Positions 9,167-17,593 of a stretch of 64,000 nt of DNA are shown piece by piece. The DNA comes from Edaphosphingomonas laterariae (GTDB lineage Bacteria > Pseudomonadota > Alphaproteobacteria > Sphingomonadales > Sphingomonadaceae), in contig NZ_FZOS01000012.1 of assembly GCF_900188165.1 (NCBI RefSeq), positions 43,129-107,128 on the forward strand, in the 5' to 3' direction. The notes under the pieces are model-generated. The model was not told the DNA's origin, did no database searches, and saw only the letters and a program-made list of their open reading frames with translations. A program made the translations under genes and the position numbers. Each line of letters starts with the position of its first letter. Position 1 is the first letter of the stretch.

Positions 9167-9753
9167 GCCCGGTTCACCCCGTTGGGGAATGACGGCCCCG
9201 CGCCGGCGGGCCGGCGCAACCGCTGGGACGGCAGGGCGAAGGTGCCGCCCGTCAGCAATTCCAGAAGACTGTTGCCCGAGATGATCTCGACGCCGGGTGC
9301 CGCCGCAAGCGCATCCCGGCTCGCGCCCCCGGTTCGTCCGGTATGGATGAAAAGCCCAGGCTGCCGACGCGACGCGCACAATGCCGCGAACGCGCGAACA
9401 TGCTCTGGCCGGATTGTTTCGCGGTAGCGCTTGGCCTGGATGAGAAATCGGACACCCTCGACGATGACCTCGCCATCAACCCCGCCGTCCCCGGTATAGC
9501 GGCGATTGCGAATGACAGGGTTGCCGCGCTGCTCGAACGCTTCGAGCAGCAGTTCCTCGAAAGCCAGCGGGTCCATCGCCCGGAGCCGGGCGTAGACCAG
9601 GGTCGCCGGCTGGTTGCGGTCGGGGCCGCGCATCTGATTGCACATGATGCGGGCCTGACGGCGGCGCCAGCGATGACGGACCGGGACACGCGCGTGGCGA
9701 TAGACCAGTGCCAGAAGGCAAAGGCAGGCAAGCGCTATCAGTATCGGGATCAT
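9163..9753 (-). CDS. Membrane-anchored Mrr-like restriction endonuclease-fold protein
   Basis: A 196-residue protein with an N-terminal hydrophobic anchor (residues 2-18) followed by a basic linker. The core shows the PD-(D/E)XK nuclease pattern of the Mrr catalytic domain: a conserved EELLLEAFEQRG helix near residue 66, YTGDGGVDG with Asp93, and QAKRY with Gln106 and Lys108. Mrr-type enzymes cut DNA, often modified DNA. Here the gene is wedged between the relaxase and the lytic transglycosylase in a coupled operon, so it may act on transferred DNA at the membrane rather than as a stand-alone restriction system; that is inference. Confidence 0.8.
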   Translation of the reverse strand: MIPILIALACLCLLALVYRHARVPVRHRWRRRQARIMCNQMRGPDRNQPATLVYARLRAMDPLAFEELLLEAFEQRGNPVIRNRRYTGDGGVDGEVIVEGVRFLIQAKRYRETIRPEHVRAFAALCASRRQPGLFIHTGRTGGASRDALAAAPGVEIISGNSLLELLTGGTFALPSQRLRRPAGAGPSFPNGVNRA

Positions 9754-9761
9754 GGTCGCTC

Positions 9762-12737
9762 CTATCGGTCGTGCCCGCCCGCATGATCGCCATGATCGGG
9801 CACGGGCTGTGGCTGGTGGACGGGTTCGGCGGGGCCATCGCGGTCCGAGCGCTGGCTTTCCGCATCGCGGTCACGAATGATGGTCGAGCGCAGGAAGCTC
9901 TCGATCGATCTCATGCCCTCGAGGGCGCGGCCGGCGAGGAATTCACCGACATTGCGGGGCTCGCGATCCTTCGGCTCGTTGCGCTCGCGGTCGCGGTCGC
10001 GGTCCGCACCGCGCTTCTCGCGATCGCGCGCATTGTCCTTGCGGGACTTGTCGAGCCGGTCCTTGTGGCGCTCGCCGCGGGCACGATGGCTGTCGCGATG
10101 CAGCCGGCCGAGACCTTCGATCGTGGACGACTTCTCGCCCGAATGGGATTTGAGCTTCTCGGCGAGCCGTGAGACGTTTTCGGTCCAGAGCTTCACGGAG
10201 TACCGCGCACGCGTGATCGCGGTGTAGAAATTCTGCCCGTTGACCAGCCCGGATTCCACCGGCGCGAGAAGATAGACGTTGGGATAGGTCTTGGACTGCG
10301 CCGAATAGACGGTCTCGGCATAGCCGTGATCCCAGGTCTTCTGCGTGCCGAGATCGATATCCTGAACACGCTCGCCCCGATCCCAGCGTATCGTCGCCTG
10401 CGACCCCACAAGGGCGATCACCGTGCCCCGCTCGGCGTTCTTGAGGCCAAGGTCCTTGTTGACCAGACGCCACTGGATGCGGTCGCCCTCGGCCAGGTCG
10501 CGATGCTCCGCGTTGAAGACATTGACCTGTCCCGCCTTGCCGAGCCGAGGGTTCCAGGCGATCGTGCGGCCATTCTGGTCGACGAGGCGGACGACCTGCC
10601 GTCCCTTGCTGTCGCGGCCGGTGCCGGCGACGCGATATTCCGTGTCCCGCGCGATACCGAGGCCGGCATTGTCCCGGCTGAACATCACGACCTGTCCGCC
10701 GGAGTAGAAGCGGGCGAACTGCTTTTCCTGGTCGGTCATTCCGGCCGGCGTGAGCACCTGGAGCCGCGCGTCCTCGGCGGCGACCGCTCCCTCCGAGCGC
10801 AGCACCTCGCGGATCTGGCTGTTGACGACCAGCCTCGTCGCGTTGTCGAGAACAAGGATATTGGTCTTATCGTGCTCGGAGGGTTTGAGTTCGGTCCAGG
10901 TGCCGACCAGATTCTTGGCAAGCTCCTCGCCGGTCATGCCGCCGGTCACCCGCTCGAGTGCGGCGATCGAGCCGGTGTAGTTCCCCGCTCGCGCAAGCCT
11001 GGTCGCGGCCTTGATCGCGTCGGTATCCTGACGCAGCGACTCCGTCAGATGACTGGTCGGCATTCCGAGCTTCTGAAGAAGCCAGAACGGCTTTCCCTGT
11101 TCGATCGCTCCGGTCTGCTCGACGTCACCGATCAGGATCAGCCGGGCGCCGGTCCGGCGGCTGATATCCAGCAGCCGCATAGCCTGCCGATTGCCGAGCT
11201 GGCCGGCCTCGTCGAGTACGAGAATATGCCGGTCGGTGATGCCATGACCGCCCGATGCGAGCAGGGACGCGACGGTCCGGGACTCGATGTTCGCGGTCTC
11301 GCCAAGCCCGGCAGCAGCCGATGACGTCGGCGCCAGGGCAAGGATCGGTTTGAACTCGGGATGGACCGCCTTCACCATCGCGCCGACGAGCGTCGACTTG
11401 CCCGCGCCGCCGACCCCCTGGATCGCGACGAGGCGATCCGTGCCCGTGGCAATGGCCAGCAGCGCCTTCGTCTGGTCCTGGGTCAGCCCGCCCGCCCGCG
11501 CTTCTTCGTTAAGCCGCTCCGGCGACGCCGGTGACAAGGCATCTCCCATCGCGAGCGAGAGATGTTCGGACAACGCCAGTTCGAGCCGTGCCGAGCGCAG
11601 GCTCGTACGCCCCCGTATCAGCAGCCTGTCGCCGGTCTGTCTGTTCGTGCGGAGTATCTTGCCGGCCGCCTCCTGTTTGGCGACAAGGGGGCGAACCTCA
11701 TCCAGTCGGACCTCGCCGACATGCGACGCGAGCGCGGTGCGATAGATCCGCCCGATGTTGTTGACGGCCTCGTGGGTCTCCGACTGGCGGATGCCGAACA
11801 GCGTCGCGCGCATCGCCAGACGGGGATCGGGCTCGGCCAGCTTGCCCTCCTTGCCGGCGGCCTGCTCTGCGACCTTGTCGATCTCCGCTCGATGCGGTTT
11901 GGCGCGCTCGGCCCAGCGCGCATGGAGGTCATCGAGGCCGATCGACACCTTCGCGCGCCGGGTCGCGTAATAGGATTTGTTACGCTGCGCCTGACCTTCA
12001 TGACCATGTTCCTTCGCGTGCGCCTCGATCTGTTCGGCGCGCTGCGAGAAGGATCGGGTGAGCGCTTCGGGAACGCCCCTGATCTCGAACAGACCCCGGC
12101 GGGGATCGAAGTCGATATCGAAGCCGATCTCGCGCAGGTCGCGGGCAAGCTCATTGCGATAAACCTGACCAGCGACCATCTGCTCGGTGAACATGGCGCG
12201 CGTCTCCAGGCTCGCCATGGCGCGATCCGGACCGTGATTGGTCATGTTCATCACGACGACATGGGTGTGCAGATGGGGATCGAGTTCGCGGCTGCTGTGC
12301 TCGGTGAAGCGGGCGAACAGGAGTCTGCCGGTCGTCTCGTGGACGACTTCCTTGTTCACCCGCCGGCGCAGCTCGGCATGTTCTTCGAGATAGCCGAGGG
12401 CGACGCCGACTGCGCGTTCGTGCGCGGCGATGATCCGTTCGTCGCCATGTACCAGCGCCATGATCGATACCGATTTCGGAGCATTGACCGCGAAGTCCCA
12501 GCCCGGATGATGCTGGATTCCTTCCTTGCGGCGCCGGCCGAGTTGCTGGTCGCCGATCTTCCCGGCCAGAAGCGCCTCGAACCGGGCGGGATCGACCTTG
12601 CCTTCAAGTCCGAGATCGGCCGCGACCTTGCCGCCCCATTCGCTGTGTTCGTCGCCGCCCTTCGTATAATAGTCGCCGACCGTATAGTAGCGGCCGATGT
12701 TGGCGGGCGTGCCCTTGAGGCGCCGGGGATGGATCAT
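9762..12737 (-). CDS. traI: TraI, MobF-family relaxase with RecD-like helicase
   Basis: A 991-residue protein. The N-terminal TrwC/TraI relaxase domain has two tyrosine pairs (Tyr17-Tyr18 and Tyr23-Tyr24) and the metal-binding histidine triad HLHTH at residues 155-159. A helicase domain follows, with Walker A GVGGAGKST at 441-449 and a DEAGQ Walker B-like motif further on. The C-terminal ~130 residues are highly charged Arg/Asp/Glu repeats, probably disordered. The enzyme should nick oriT, stay bound to the 5' end and unwind the transferred strand. Its ATG overlaps the traD stop by 4 bases. The order RHH protein-traD-traI supports a MobF relaxosome. Confidence 0.93.
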   Translation of the reverse strand: MIHPRRLKGTPANIGRYYTVGDYYTKGGDEHSEWGGKVAADLGLEGKVDPARFEALLAGKIGDQQLGRRRKEGIQHHPGWDFAVNAPKSVSIMALVHGDERIIAAHERAVGVALGYLEEHAELRRRVNKEVVHETTGRLLFARFTEHSSRELDPHLHTHVVVMNMTNHGPDRAMASLETRAMFTEQMVAGQVYRNELARDLREIGFDIDFDPRRGLFEIRGVPEALTRSFSQRAEQIEAHAKEHGHEGQAQRNKSYYATRRAKVSIGLDDLHARWAERAKPHRAEIDKVAEQAAGKEGKLAEPDPRLAMRATLFGIRQSETHEAVNNIGRIYRTALASHVGEVRLDEVRPLVAKQEAAGKILRTNRQTGDRLLIRGRTSLRSARLELALSEHLSLAMGDALSPASPERLNEEARAGGLTQDQTKALLAIATGTDRLVAIQGVGGAGKSTLVGAMVKAVHPEFKPILALAPTSSAAAGLGETANIESRTVASLLASGGHGITDRHILVLDEAGQLGNRQAMRLLDISRRTGARLILIGDVEQTGAIEQGKPFWLLQKLGMPTSHLTESLRQDTDAIKAATRLARAGNYTGSIAALERVTGGMTGEELAKNLVGTWTELKPSEHDKTNILVLDNATRLVVNSQIREVLRSEGAVAAEDARLQVLTPAGMTDQEKQFARFYSGGQVVMFSRDNAGLGIARDTEYRVAGTGRDSKGRQVVRLVDQNGRTIAWNPRLGKAGQVNVFNAEHRDLAEGDRIQWRLVNKDLGLKNAERGTVIALVGSQATIRWDRGERVQDIDLGTQKTWDHGYAETVYSAQSKTYPNVYLLAPVESGLVNGQNFYTAITRARYSVKLWTENVSRLAEKLKSHSGEKSSTIEGLGRLHRDSHRARGERHKDRLDKSRKDNARDREKRGADRDRDRERNEPKDREPRNVGEFLAGRALEGMRSIESFLRSTIIRDRDAESQRSDRDGPAEPVHQPQPVPDHGDHAGGHDR

Positions 12738-14815
12738 GCCGGTTTCGCCGGATCACGCGGACCGCTGCTGCGGGCATGGGCATCGAGCGGTACGTTCATT
12801 CGGCCGCGCGCCGCACCCAGGAAGGTGACCGGCCCGGCCTCGTCCGGAGACGTTGTCGGCGTCGCCGGATCGGTTGCGGCGTTGTTCTCCTCCTGCTCGA
12901 ACGGATCGGGTTCGACGATCGGTTCGGGCGGTGGCGGCGGGGGCGGCGCATTGCCGGGGTCGAACAGGTCGGGCTGGTTCGCGGGCCGCGGAGTCGAAGG
13001 TCCCGGACGCGATGCTGCCTCCCGCTGTGCCGCCGCGCGGGCGCGGGACGCCGCCCGTACATGGGTGATGATCTGCTGCCCGACCGGCAACCGTTTGGGC
13101 GGCGTCGTGCGCTCGACGAAGGGCGGGCACAAGGTGGGTATCTCGTTGAAGGTGTCGGCGAAGCGGAGGACCGGCAGGTTGCGACCGAAGCGGAGATAAC
13201 CGGCGAAGTTCGGCAGGTTGGTAACCTCCGTGTCCATCACCAGCGGGCGGGTCACCTGCATGCGCGACAGGTTCACGCCGTCGCGCATGTCGTTCACCCC
13301 GTAGGACATGCCCTCATTTGCCTCGACCTGCTCGACGCGGCCGAGATTCTTGGAAACGTGCTCCGCGGTGTCGGTATCGTTCGCCCGAAGCGCCACCCAG
13401 GTCGAGCAGTAGCCGGTGACCGCGGCTGCATCCTCCTGCCCATAGGTAGCCCTGAGCTGAGGATAGGACTGGAACCCGAGGATACCGCAGCCACCATATT
13501 TCCGCGCACGGGCAAGGAAGTCGCCGAGCGAAGGGAGCCGTTGGAGCGTCGGCAGCTCGTCGATCACGCAATAAAGCCGCCGGCTGCGGTCTGGCGTGAG
13601 GCTCATGATCGCGCTGATCGCGATATCGAGCCAGACCGTGATCAGGGGGCGCAGCGAGGGGAGCTGGTCGGCCTTCACGGTGATGAACAGCCAGCTGTCG
13701 TCTTCCTCATTCTCGACCCAGTTACGGATCGAGAAACCGTCGGTGGTGTCGTCGAGATAGGAGAAGCTGCGCATCACCGAGGCGAGTTCGGCCTGGATGC
13801 CTGCCGAGGTTCTTTCGCCTTCCGAGGAGATGAACGCGGCCGCGTCCGTTCCCTTCACGAACGCGGCCAGGTCGCTGACGGAGGAGCGCAGCACGCGCTC
13901 GAGCAGGACCGAGATCAGGGTATGCTGTTGCCGGGCCAGCTTGCGCAGGACTGCGACCAATGTGCCGCGCGCGGACTTCGACCAGAAGGGATCGCCGTGC
14001 TTATCGGGAATAGTCGATTCCGCGATCTGGTCGTAATGATAGTCGCGGGGCACATCGACCCAGGGCGACCAGATGTCGGTGCGCTCATCGAGGGGATTGA
14101 GCAGCACGTCATGGCCATGCCGGTAGAACTTCTCGACGAAGGATCCGGCGGTGTCATAGACGATCGCCCGCTTACCCTTCTTGCGGATACCTTCGAGCAT
14201 TGTCGTGATGAGATTGGTCTTGCCCGTTCCGGGAGCGCCGCAGATCAGGATATGCTCCGGCTCGAAGGCATCGGGCACGGTCACGCCCCCGATCGAGAAG
14301 CTGCCTTTGCGCTGCCGCCAGAGTGCGCGCCGGAGCTGGGACGCGGTGCCGAAACGGGCACCCCGGATATATTCGTTCGACCCCAGCCCGCGCCCCGTCC
14401 GGGTGAAATAAAACCAGGCCCAGATGAGCGCGATGAGGGCAACGCCCCCTGCGATCGCCGCGCCGTGGATGAGATCCGTCTCCAGCTTCTGGAGCGCCTG
14501 CTTCGCGATGCCGGACACAAGCAGATGATCGGCCGAGGTCCAGTATTCCTTCCCTTCCGGAGTGCGGAAGAGGACGGGATCGTTGGTCCCCGGCGCGGCA
14601 TCGACCTTGAACGTCGCCTCCACCAATTTGACGAGGACGAAGCGGTGGTATTCGGTCGATTTCTCGAACGCATACCAGGCGGTCCCCATCACCCAGATCA
14701 CGAAGCCCGCGATCATGGTCTGGATGAACACCTGGGTGGTCATGCGGACGTTGTGGACGGTCGCCTGACCGCCGCGCGTCCAGGAGCCGAGGGTGTCGTT
14801 GCGGAAGATGCTCAT
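12734..14815 (-). CDS. traD: TraD, type IV coupling protein
   Basis: A 693-residue ATPase with two membrane segments near residues 29-48 and 118-137 flanking a small periplasmic loop. The cytoplasmic motor shows Walker A GAPGTGKT at 193-200 and a later LYCVIDELPTL stretch that fits Walker B. The C-terminal tail is proline-rich and acidic, as in coupling proteins that dock the relaxosome. TraD hexamers bring the relaxase-DNA complex to the secretion channel. The gene overlaps the upstream ribbon-helix-helix gene and the downstream traI by 4 bases each, so all three are translationally coupled. Confidence 0.92.
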   Translation of the reverse strand: MSIFRNDTLGSWTRGGQATVHNVRMTTQVFIQTMIAGFVIWVMGTAWYAFEKSTEYHRFVLVKLVEATFKVDAAPGTNDPVLFRTPEGKEYWTSADHLLVSGIAKQALQKLETDLIHGAAIAGGVALIALIWAWFYFTRTGRGLGSNEYIRGARFGTASQLRRALWRQRKGSFSIGGVTVPDAFEPEHILICGAPGTGKTNLITTMLEGIRKKGKRAIVYDTAGSFVEKFYRHGHDVLLNPLDERTDIWSPWVDVPRDYHYDQIAESTIPDKHGDPFWSKSARGTLVAVLRKLARQQHTLISVLLERVLRSSVSDLAAFVKGTDAAAFISSEGERTSAGIQAELASVMRSFSYLDDTTDGFSIRNWVENEEDDSWLFITVKADQLPSLRPLITVWLDIAISAIMSLTPDRSRRLYCVIDELPTLQRLPSLGDFLARARKYGGCGILGFQSYPQLRATYGQEDAAAVTGYCSTWVALRANDTDTAEHVSKNLGRVEQVEANEGMSYGVNDMRDGVNLSRMQVTRPLVMDTEVTNLPNFAGYLRFGRNLPVLRFADTFNEIPTLCPPFVERTTPPKRLPVGQQIITHVRAASRARAAAQREAASRPGPSTPRPANQPDLFDPGNAPPPPPPPEPIVEPDPFEQEENNAATDPATPTTSPDEAGPVTFLGAARGRMNVPLDAHARSSGPRDPAKPA

Positions 14816-15111
14816 TGCCGTTCTTCCGGCGCGAGCAGCCCCCGATCCGCGAGCATCTGGCGCGCGTCCGCCATCCCCTGTTCGAGCAGTTCCGGCGAGC
14901 GTTTGCGGACCGACGCCGCGACGATCGCCAGCGTCTGGATGACACCGGAAAGGATTTCGTCCTGGGTGGAATAGACGTAGCCGCTACGCGGATCGGCGGC
15001 TTGTTCGAGCGACGGACGGACCAGCTCGGTGACGGTGATGCCGACGCTGCGCGCGCGCCGTGAAAGCCGCGCGTGGAGGTCGTCGTCGATGCGTAGGCTG
15101 AGGCTTGCCAT
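14812..15111 (-). CDS. Ribbon-helix-helix relaxosome accessory protein
   Basis: A 99-residue protein. The N-terminus MASLSLRIDDDLHARLSRRA is a typical ribbon-helix-helix strand and helix, followed by a helical C-terminal half. A GGAG site precedes the ATG (GGAGCTTTC leader). It is the first gene of the traD-traI operon and lies beside the repeat-rich intergenic region proposed as oriT. Proteins of this kind (TraY or TrwA analogues) bind oriT, bend DNA for the relaxase and repress their own promoter. Function is inferred from fold and place. Confidence 0.75.
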   Translation of the reverse strand: MASLSLRIDDDLHARLSRRARSVGITVTELVRPSLEQAADPRSGYVYSTQDEILSGVIQTLAIVAASVRKRSPELLEQGMADARQMLADRGLLAPEERQ

Positions 15112-15550
15112 GAAAGCTCCGGAACTGGAGCTTCGGCAGGTCGGTCATGAAGCGCCGCTACATTAGCGCAGCCACCGGAAAATCACAAGAAAATCGAGGC
15201 GCAGTACATGTAATACGGGGAATCGGCTTGGATTTCAGCGCCTTATTTCCCGCCCGATCTGAGGCGCCACACATGCAATGCAGTAACGCGCGTCGCTGCA
15301 TTACAGGTATTGCAAGATAACCCGTTGCAAATATAGGAAAATATGCTCGCAGCACCCGTGCGTAGGGTGCATTGCAAACGCCTGTGGGCGTGCGTCCCTG
15401 CCCCGCAGCGACTCCGGCGCTGTGCCGTCCGCTTTTCGTCGCCGGTGGTGTCCCTGCGCGCGGGGTGCCGTGGGGCGATTGCGGCGTGGGCCGTGCCATG
15501 CGACAAGGGGAGAGGCGGACGGATCAGCGATAGTGCAAGGAAAGCTGGTC
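15112..15550 (+). other. Non-coding region with repeats; candidate oriT and divergent promoters
   Basis: No convincing gene lies here. The region separates the - strand relaxosome operon from the + strand gene at 15551. It has an inverted repeat TGCAATGCAG (15274-15283) against CTGCATTACA (15296-15305), 9 of 10 paired, and three copies of TTGCAA at 15310, 15325 and 15372. The stretch 15300-15350 is AT-rich compared with its neighbours. Repeats of this kind next to a MobF relaxase and a ribbon-helix-helix gene are what an origin of transfer with accessory-protein sites looks like. The nick site cannot be named from sequence alone. Confidence 0.5.
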
Positions 15551-15787
15551 ATGCCCAAAATGTCCGATCGTGAGAAGCTGGCCGATCTGGCCGCGAAAAG
15601 CCGGAAGATCGCGGAAGAGATGGAGACGACGCGCCAAAGGATGCGCGAGCGTTACAGTGCGATTGTCGCCGCGTTGCCGGTCGAAGCCTATTCCGAACGC
15701 GAGTTTCGCGAGGCCATCGGGCTGCTGGTCAAGCTCGATGCGGCCGCCGCGATTGCCGCGCTCAAGGCTGCCGCGCCGCGCTCTTGA
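15551..15787 (+). CDS. Small helical protein next to the oriT-like region
   Basis: A 78-residue protein. The ATG at 15551 is chosen because AAGGAA lies about 9 bases upstream; the longer frame from 15422 has a Cys/Arg-rich head that looks non-coding. It is mostly helix: MPKMSDREKLADLAAKSRKI, then ETTRQRMRERYSAIVAALPV and an Ala-rich C-terminus. No membrane segment or signal peptide is seen. It reads away from the traD-traI operon and may share the regulatory region. The size and place fit a small mobilisation or relaxosome protein, but no family is recognised. Confidence 0.6.
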   Translation: MPKMSDREKLADLAAKSRKIAEEMETTRQRMRERYSAIVAALPVEAYSEREFREAIGLLVKLDAAAAIAALKAAAPRS

Positions 15788-15869
15788 TCGGGGGCGCTGC
15801 CGGTGTCGCCTGCGCCCCTGTTTCGGGGAAGCATCCGGTTCCGCGCCTGCCCGGTCCGGGGACGCACTC

Positions 15870-15895
15870 ACCGCCGCGCCGCCAGGCGCGGCGGT
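15870..15895 (+). repeat. Perfect 11-bp inverted repeat with 4-base loop
   Basis: ACCGCCGCGCC (15870-15880) pairs perfectly with 15885-15895 around a GCCA loop. It lies 83 bases after the + strand gene at 15551 and has no T-run on the + side, so it could slow transcription or act with the adjacent terminator in the gap between convergent genes. Confidence 0.5.
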
Positions 15896-15902
15896 GGCCG
15901 CA

Positions 15903-15945
15903 AGCACAAAAAAGGCCGATGCGGCGCGCGGGCTGCATCGGCCTT
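15903..15945 (-). terminator. Rho-independent terminator for the DUF2493-DUF736 transcript
   Basis: Read on the - strand, an 11-bp perfect stem (15935-15945 with 15912-15922, AAGGCCGATGC arms, 12-base loop) runs straight into TTTTTTGTG. It begins 59 bases after the stop of the DUF2493 gene, so it closes that operon. Confidence 0.75.
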
Positions 15946-16003
15946 GTCGATGGCGGACAGATGGGAAAGGGGCGGCGCTGGTCGTGCCAGCGCCGCGCCC
16001 CCG

Positions 16004-17023
16004 TTATCGGCCGATACGGCGCGCCCGCTTCGGCGCTCCGGTATCCGCGGCTTGGTCGGCCCGCATGAAAATATGCGTTGGGACGCGCCGTCCGTTCTCC
16101 GGGTTGAACAATTCGTAGAGATTGGCTTGGATGCCCGAACCTTCGCAAAGGATGGCTTCGACCGGCATAAGGTTATTGACTTGCCGGTTACGGTCGAACG
16201 CCCGCTTCATTGCCTTGCCGCGCCCGTAGAGGGTGAAGGCGATGCAGGGGACGCATTCCTTTGCCGCCCATGATGCCGCGATGGCGTCAACGCCTTGGCT
16301 CTGGCCGGTGGTGACAAGCACCATAGCCGGAATGCGGGCCTTGATAAGCGCCAGCCTGTCCCAGATGATTTGCCAGTCGTGCCAATCGACCGGCCCGGAC
16401 ACGACGACGACGGGACCTTGCGGCTCGTGCCGTTCGCGGCGCTTTTCGGCACGGGCGCGCAGGAAATCGAGCGCGGAGATCTGGCTTGCGGTGGTGACGT
16501 GGCTGGCCTTGGAGCCTTTGGACGGCGACCATGCGCGGCCCGAACAGGCGCGATACATGGCGGCGGCATAGTCGCGCATGGCTTCTATGGCGGCGCGCTG
16601 CTCGGCCAGCGACTGGCATTCAAGCTGCTTGTCCTCAAGCTCCTTGTTGAACACTTCGCCCGGCTCCAGTCGCCGCGCCATGTCGCGGATTTGGTCGGCA
16701 AGGCGATCTTCCTGCCGCTCCAGCTTTCCGGCGGTGAAGTGGAACGAGTTGACGAAACCCCAAGCGATCTCCGGGGCCAGCGGGTCAAGCCGGGTATCGG
16801 TGAACAGGTCGAAAACCGCCGCGATGATGCCGCCGCATTCGGCCTGCGCCGCGATGGGTTCAGGCATGTAATGTTCGCCCGGTTCTTCGCCATGCTCGAT
16901 GATGGAAAGCGGCAAGGGGTCGCCAAAGGATGCCTCGAAAGGCTCGGTTGCGGTGATTTCCGCATAAAGTTCCGGCAGGTCGGAAAAGCTGCTAACGGTG
17001 CGGGCAGCCGTGGTCTTGCTCAT
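16004..17023 (-). CDS. DUF2493 / SLOG-fold (YspA-like) protein
   Basis: A 339-residue protein. The N-terminal two-thirds is mainly helical with an acidic start and a Gln/Glu-rich coiled-coil-like part (residues ~95-150). The C-terminal part is the recognisable domain: VVVVSGPVDWHDWQIIWDRL, then MVLVTTGQSQGVDAIAASWA, which is the Rossmann-like DUF2493 (YspA, cpYpsA-related SLOG) pattern with a GxxxGxD loop. SLOG proteins bind nucleotides or nucleotide-derived ligands. The same AGGAGTTAGGACC leader precedes this gene and the upstream DUF736 gene, suggesting shared translation control. Its function on mobile elements is unknown. Confidence 0.8.
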   Translation of the reverse strand: MSKTTAARTVSSFSDLPELYAEITATEPFEASFGDPLPLSIIEHGEEPGEHYMPEPIAAQAECGGIIAAVFDLFTDTRLDPLAPEIAWGFVNSFHFTAGKLERQEDRLADQIRDMARRLEPGEVFNKELEDKQLECQSLAEQRAAIEAMRDYAAAMYRACSGRAWSPSKGSKASHVTTASQISALDFLRARAEKRRERHEPQGPVVVVSGPVDWHDWQIIWDRLALIKARIPAMVLVTTGQSQGVDAIAASWAAKECVPCIAFTLYGRGKAMKRAFDRNRQVNNLMPVEAILCEGSGIQANLYELFNPENGRRVPTHIFMRADQAADTGAPKRARRIGR

Positions 17024-17101
17024 GGTCCTAACTCCTGTGTGGGTTCGCGGTCAGGTCCGGGGAAGCGTTGCACCGCTCCCCCGGCCCGCCCTGATCGGGG
17101 C

Positions 17102-17593
17102 TTAGAAAGGCACCTCGTCGTCAAGGTTGCGGCCCGCTCCGACATATTCGCCGTTGCTTCCCGCCGTGCTGCCGCCCGCGAAACCGCCGCCGGTCTGGCG
17201 CTGACCGCCACCCGCGCGGCGCTGGCCGTAGCCGTTGCCGCCACCGGCGAAGGTCTGCGGCTTGCGCTCGCGTTCGCGCCGCCACTGCACGTCGAAGCCT
17301 TGCAGTTCATCACCGAAAAGCGCGATGGGCAGCGGTTCCCGGAAGCTGGGGTCGTCGATCATGCCCGAAAGGAATTGTTCGTCGCGGTCCTTCATCGGGC
17401 GCTTCCAGACGACGCCAACCTGCGCTTCGTCGCCGTCTTCGGTCGGCTCGAAGATTTCAAATTCGGGGGGATTGGCGCTGCCGCGATCTTCGGGACGACG
17501 CAAGATAAGATAAGGAAAGCGCATCGTCCGCGTGACGATCTTTCCGATAAACAGGTCGCGTTCCTCGTCCAGCTTGAAAAATCCGATCTTCAT
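17102..17593 (-). CDS. DUF736 family protein
   Basis: A 163-residue protein. The ATG at 17593 has AAGGAG 8 bases upstream; the in-frame start 51 bases earlier has no such site. The first ~105 residues, MKIGFFKLDEERDLFIGKIV to the GFDVQW segment, show the beta-rich DUF736 pattern usual on alphaproteobacterial plasmids and conjugative elements. A glycine/glutamine-rich flexible tail ends in an acidic DDEVPF motif, which resembles the tip of single-stranded-DNA-binding proteins; that likeness is suggestive only. It is followed by the DUF2493 gene and probably shares its transcript. Confidence 0.8.
   Translation of the reverse strand: MKIGFFKLDEERDLFIGKIVTRTMRFPYLILRRPEDRGSANPPEFEIFEPTEDGDEAQVGVVWKRPMKDRDEQFLSGMIDDPSFREPLPIALFGDELQGFDVQWRRERERKPQTFAGGGNGYGQRRAGGGQRQTGGGFAGGSTAGSNGEYVGAGRNLDDEVPF

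Noticed and set aside
12776..14974. Long + strand open frame opposite traD
   Set aside because: It mirrors the traD reading frame on the other strand, has no ribosome site and shows the Arg/Ala/Gly bias of GC-rich shadow frames.
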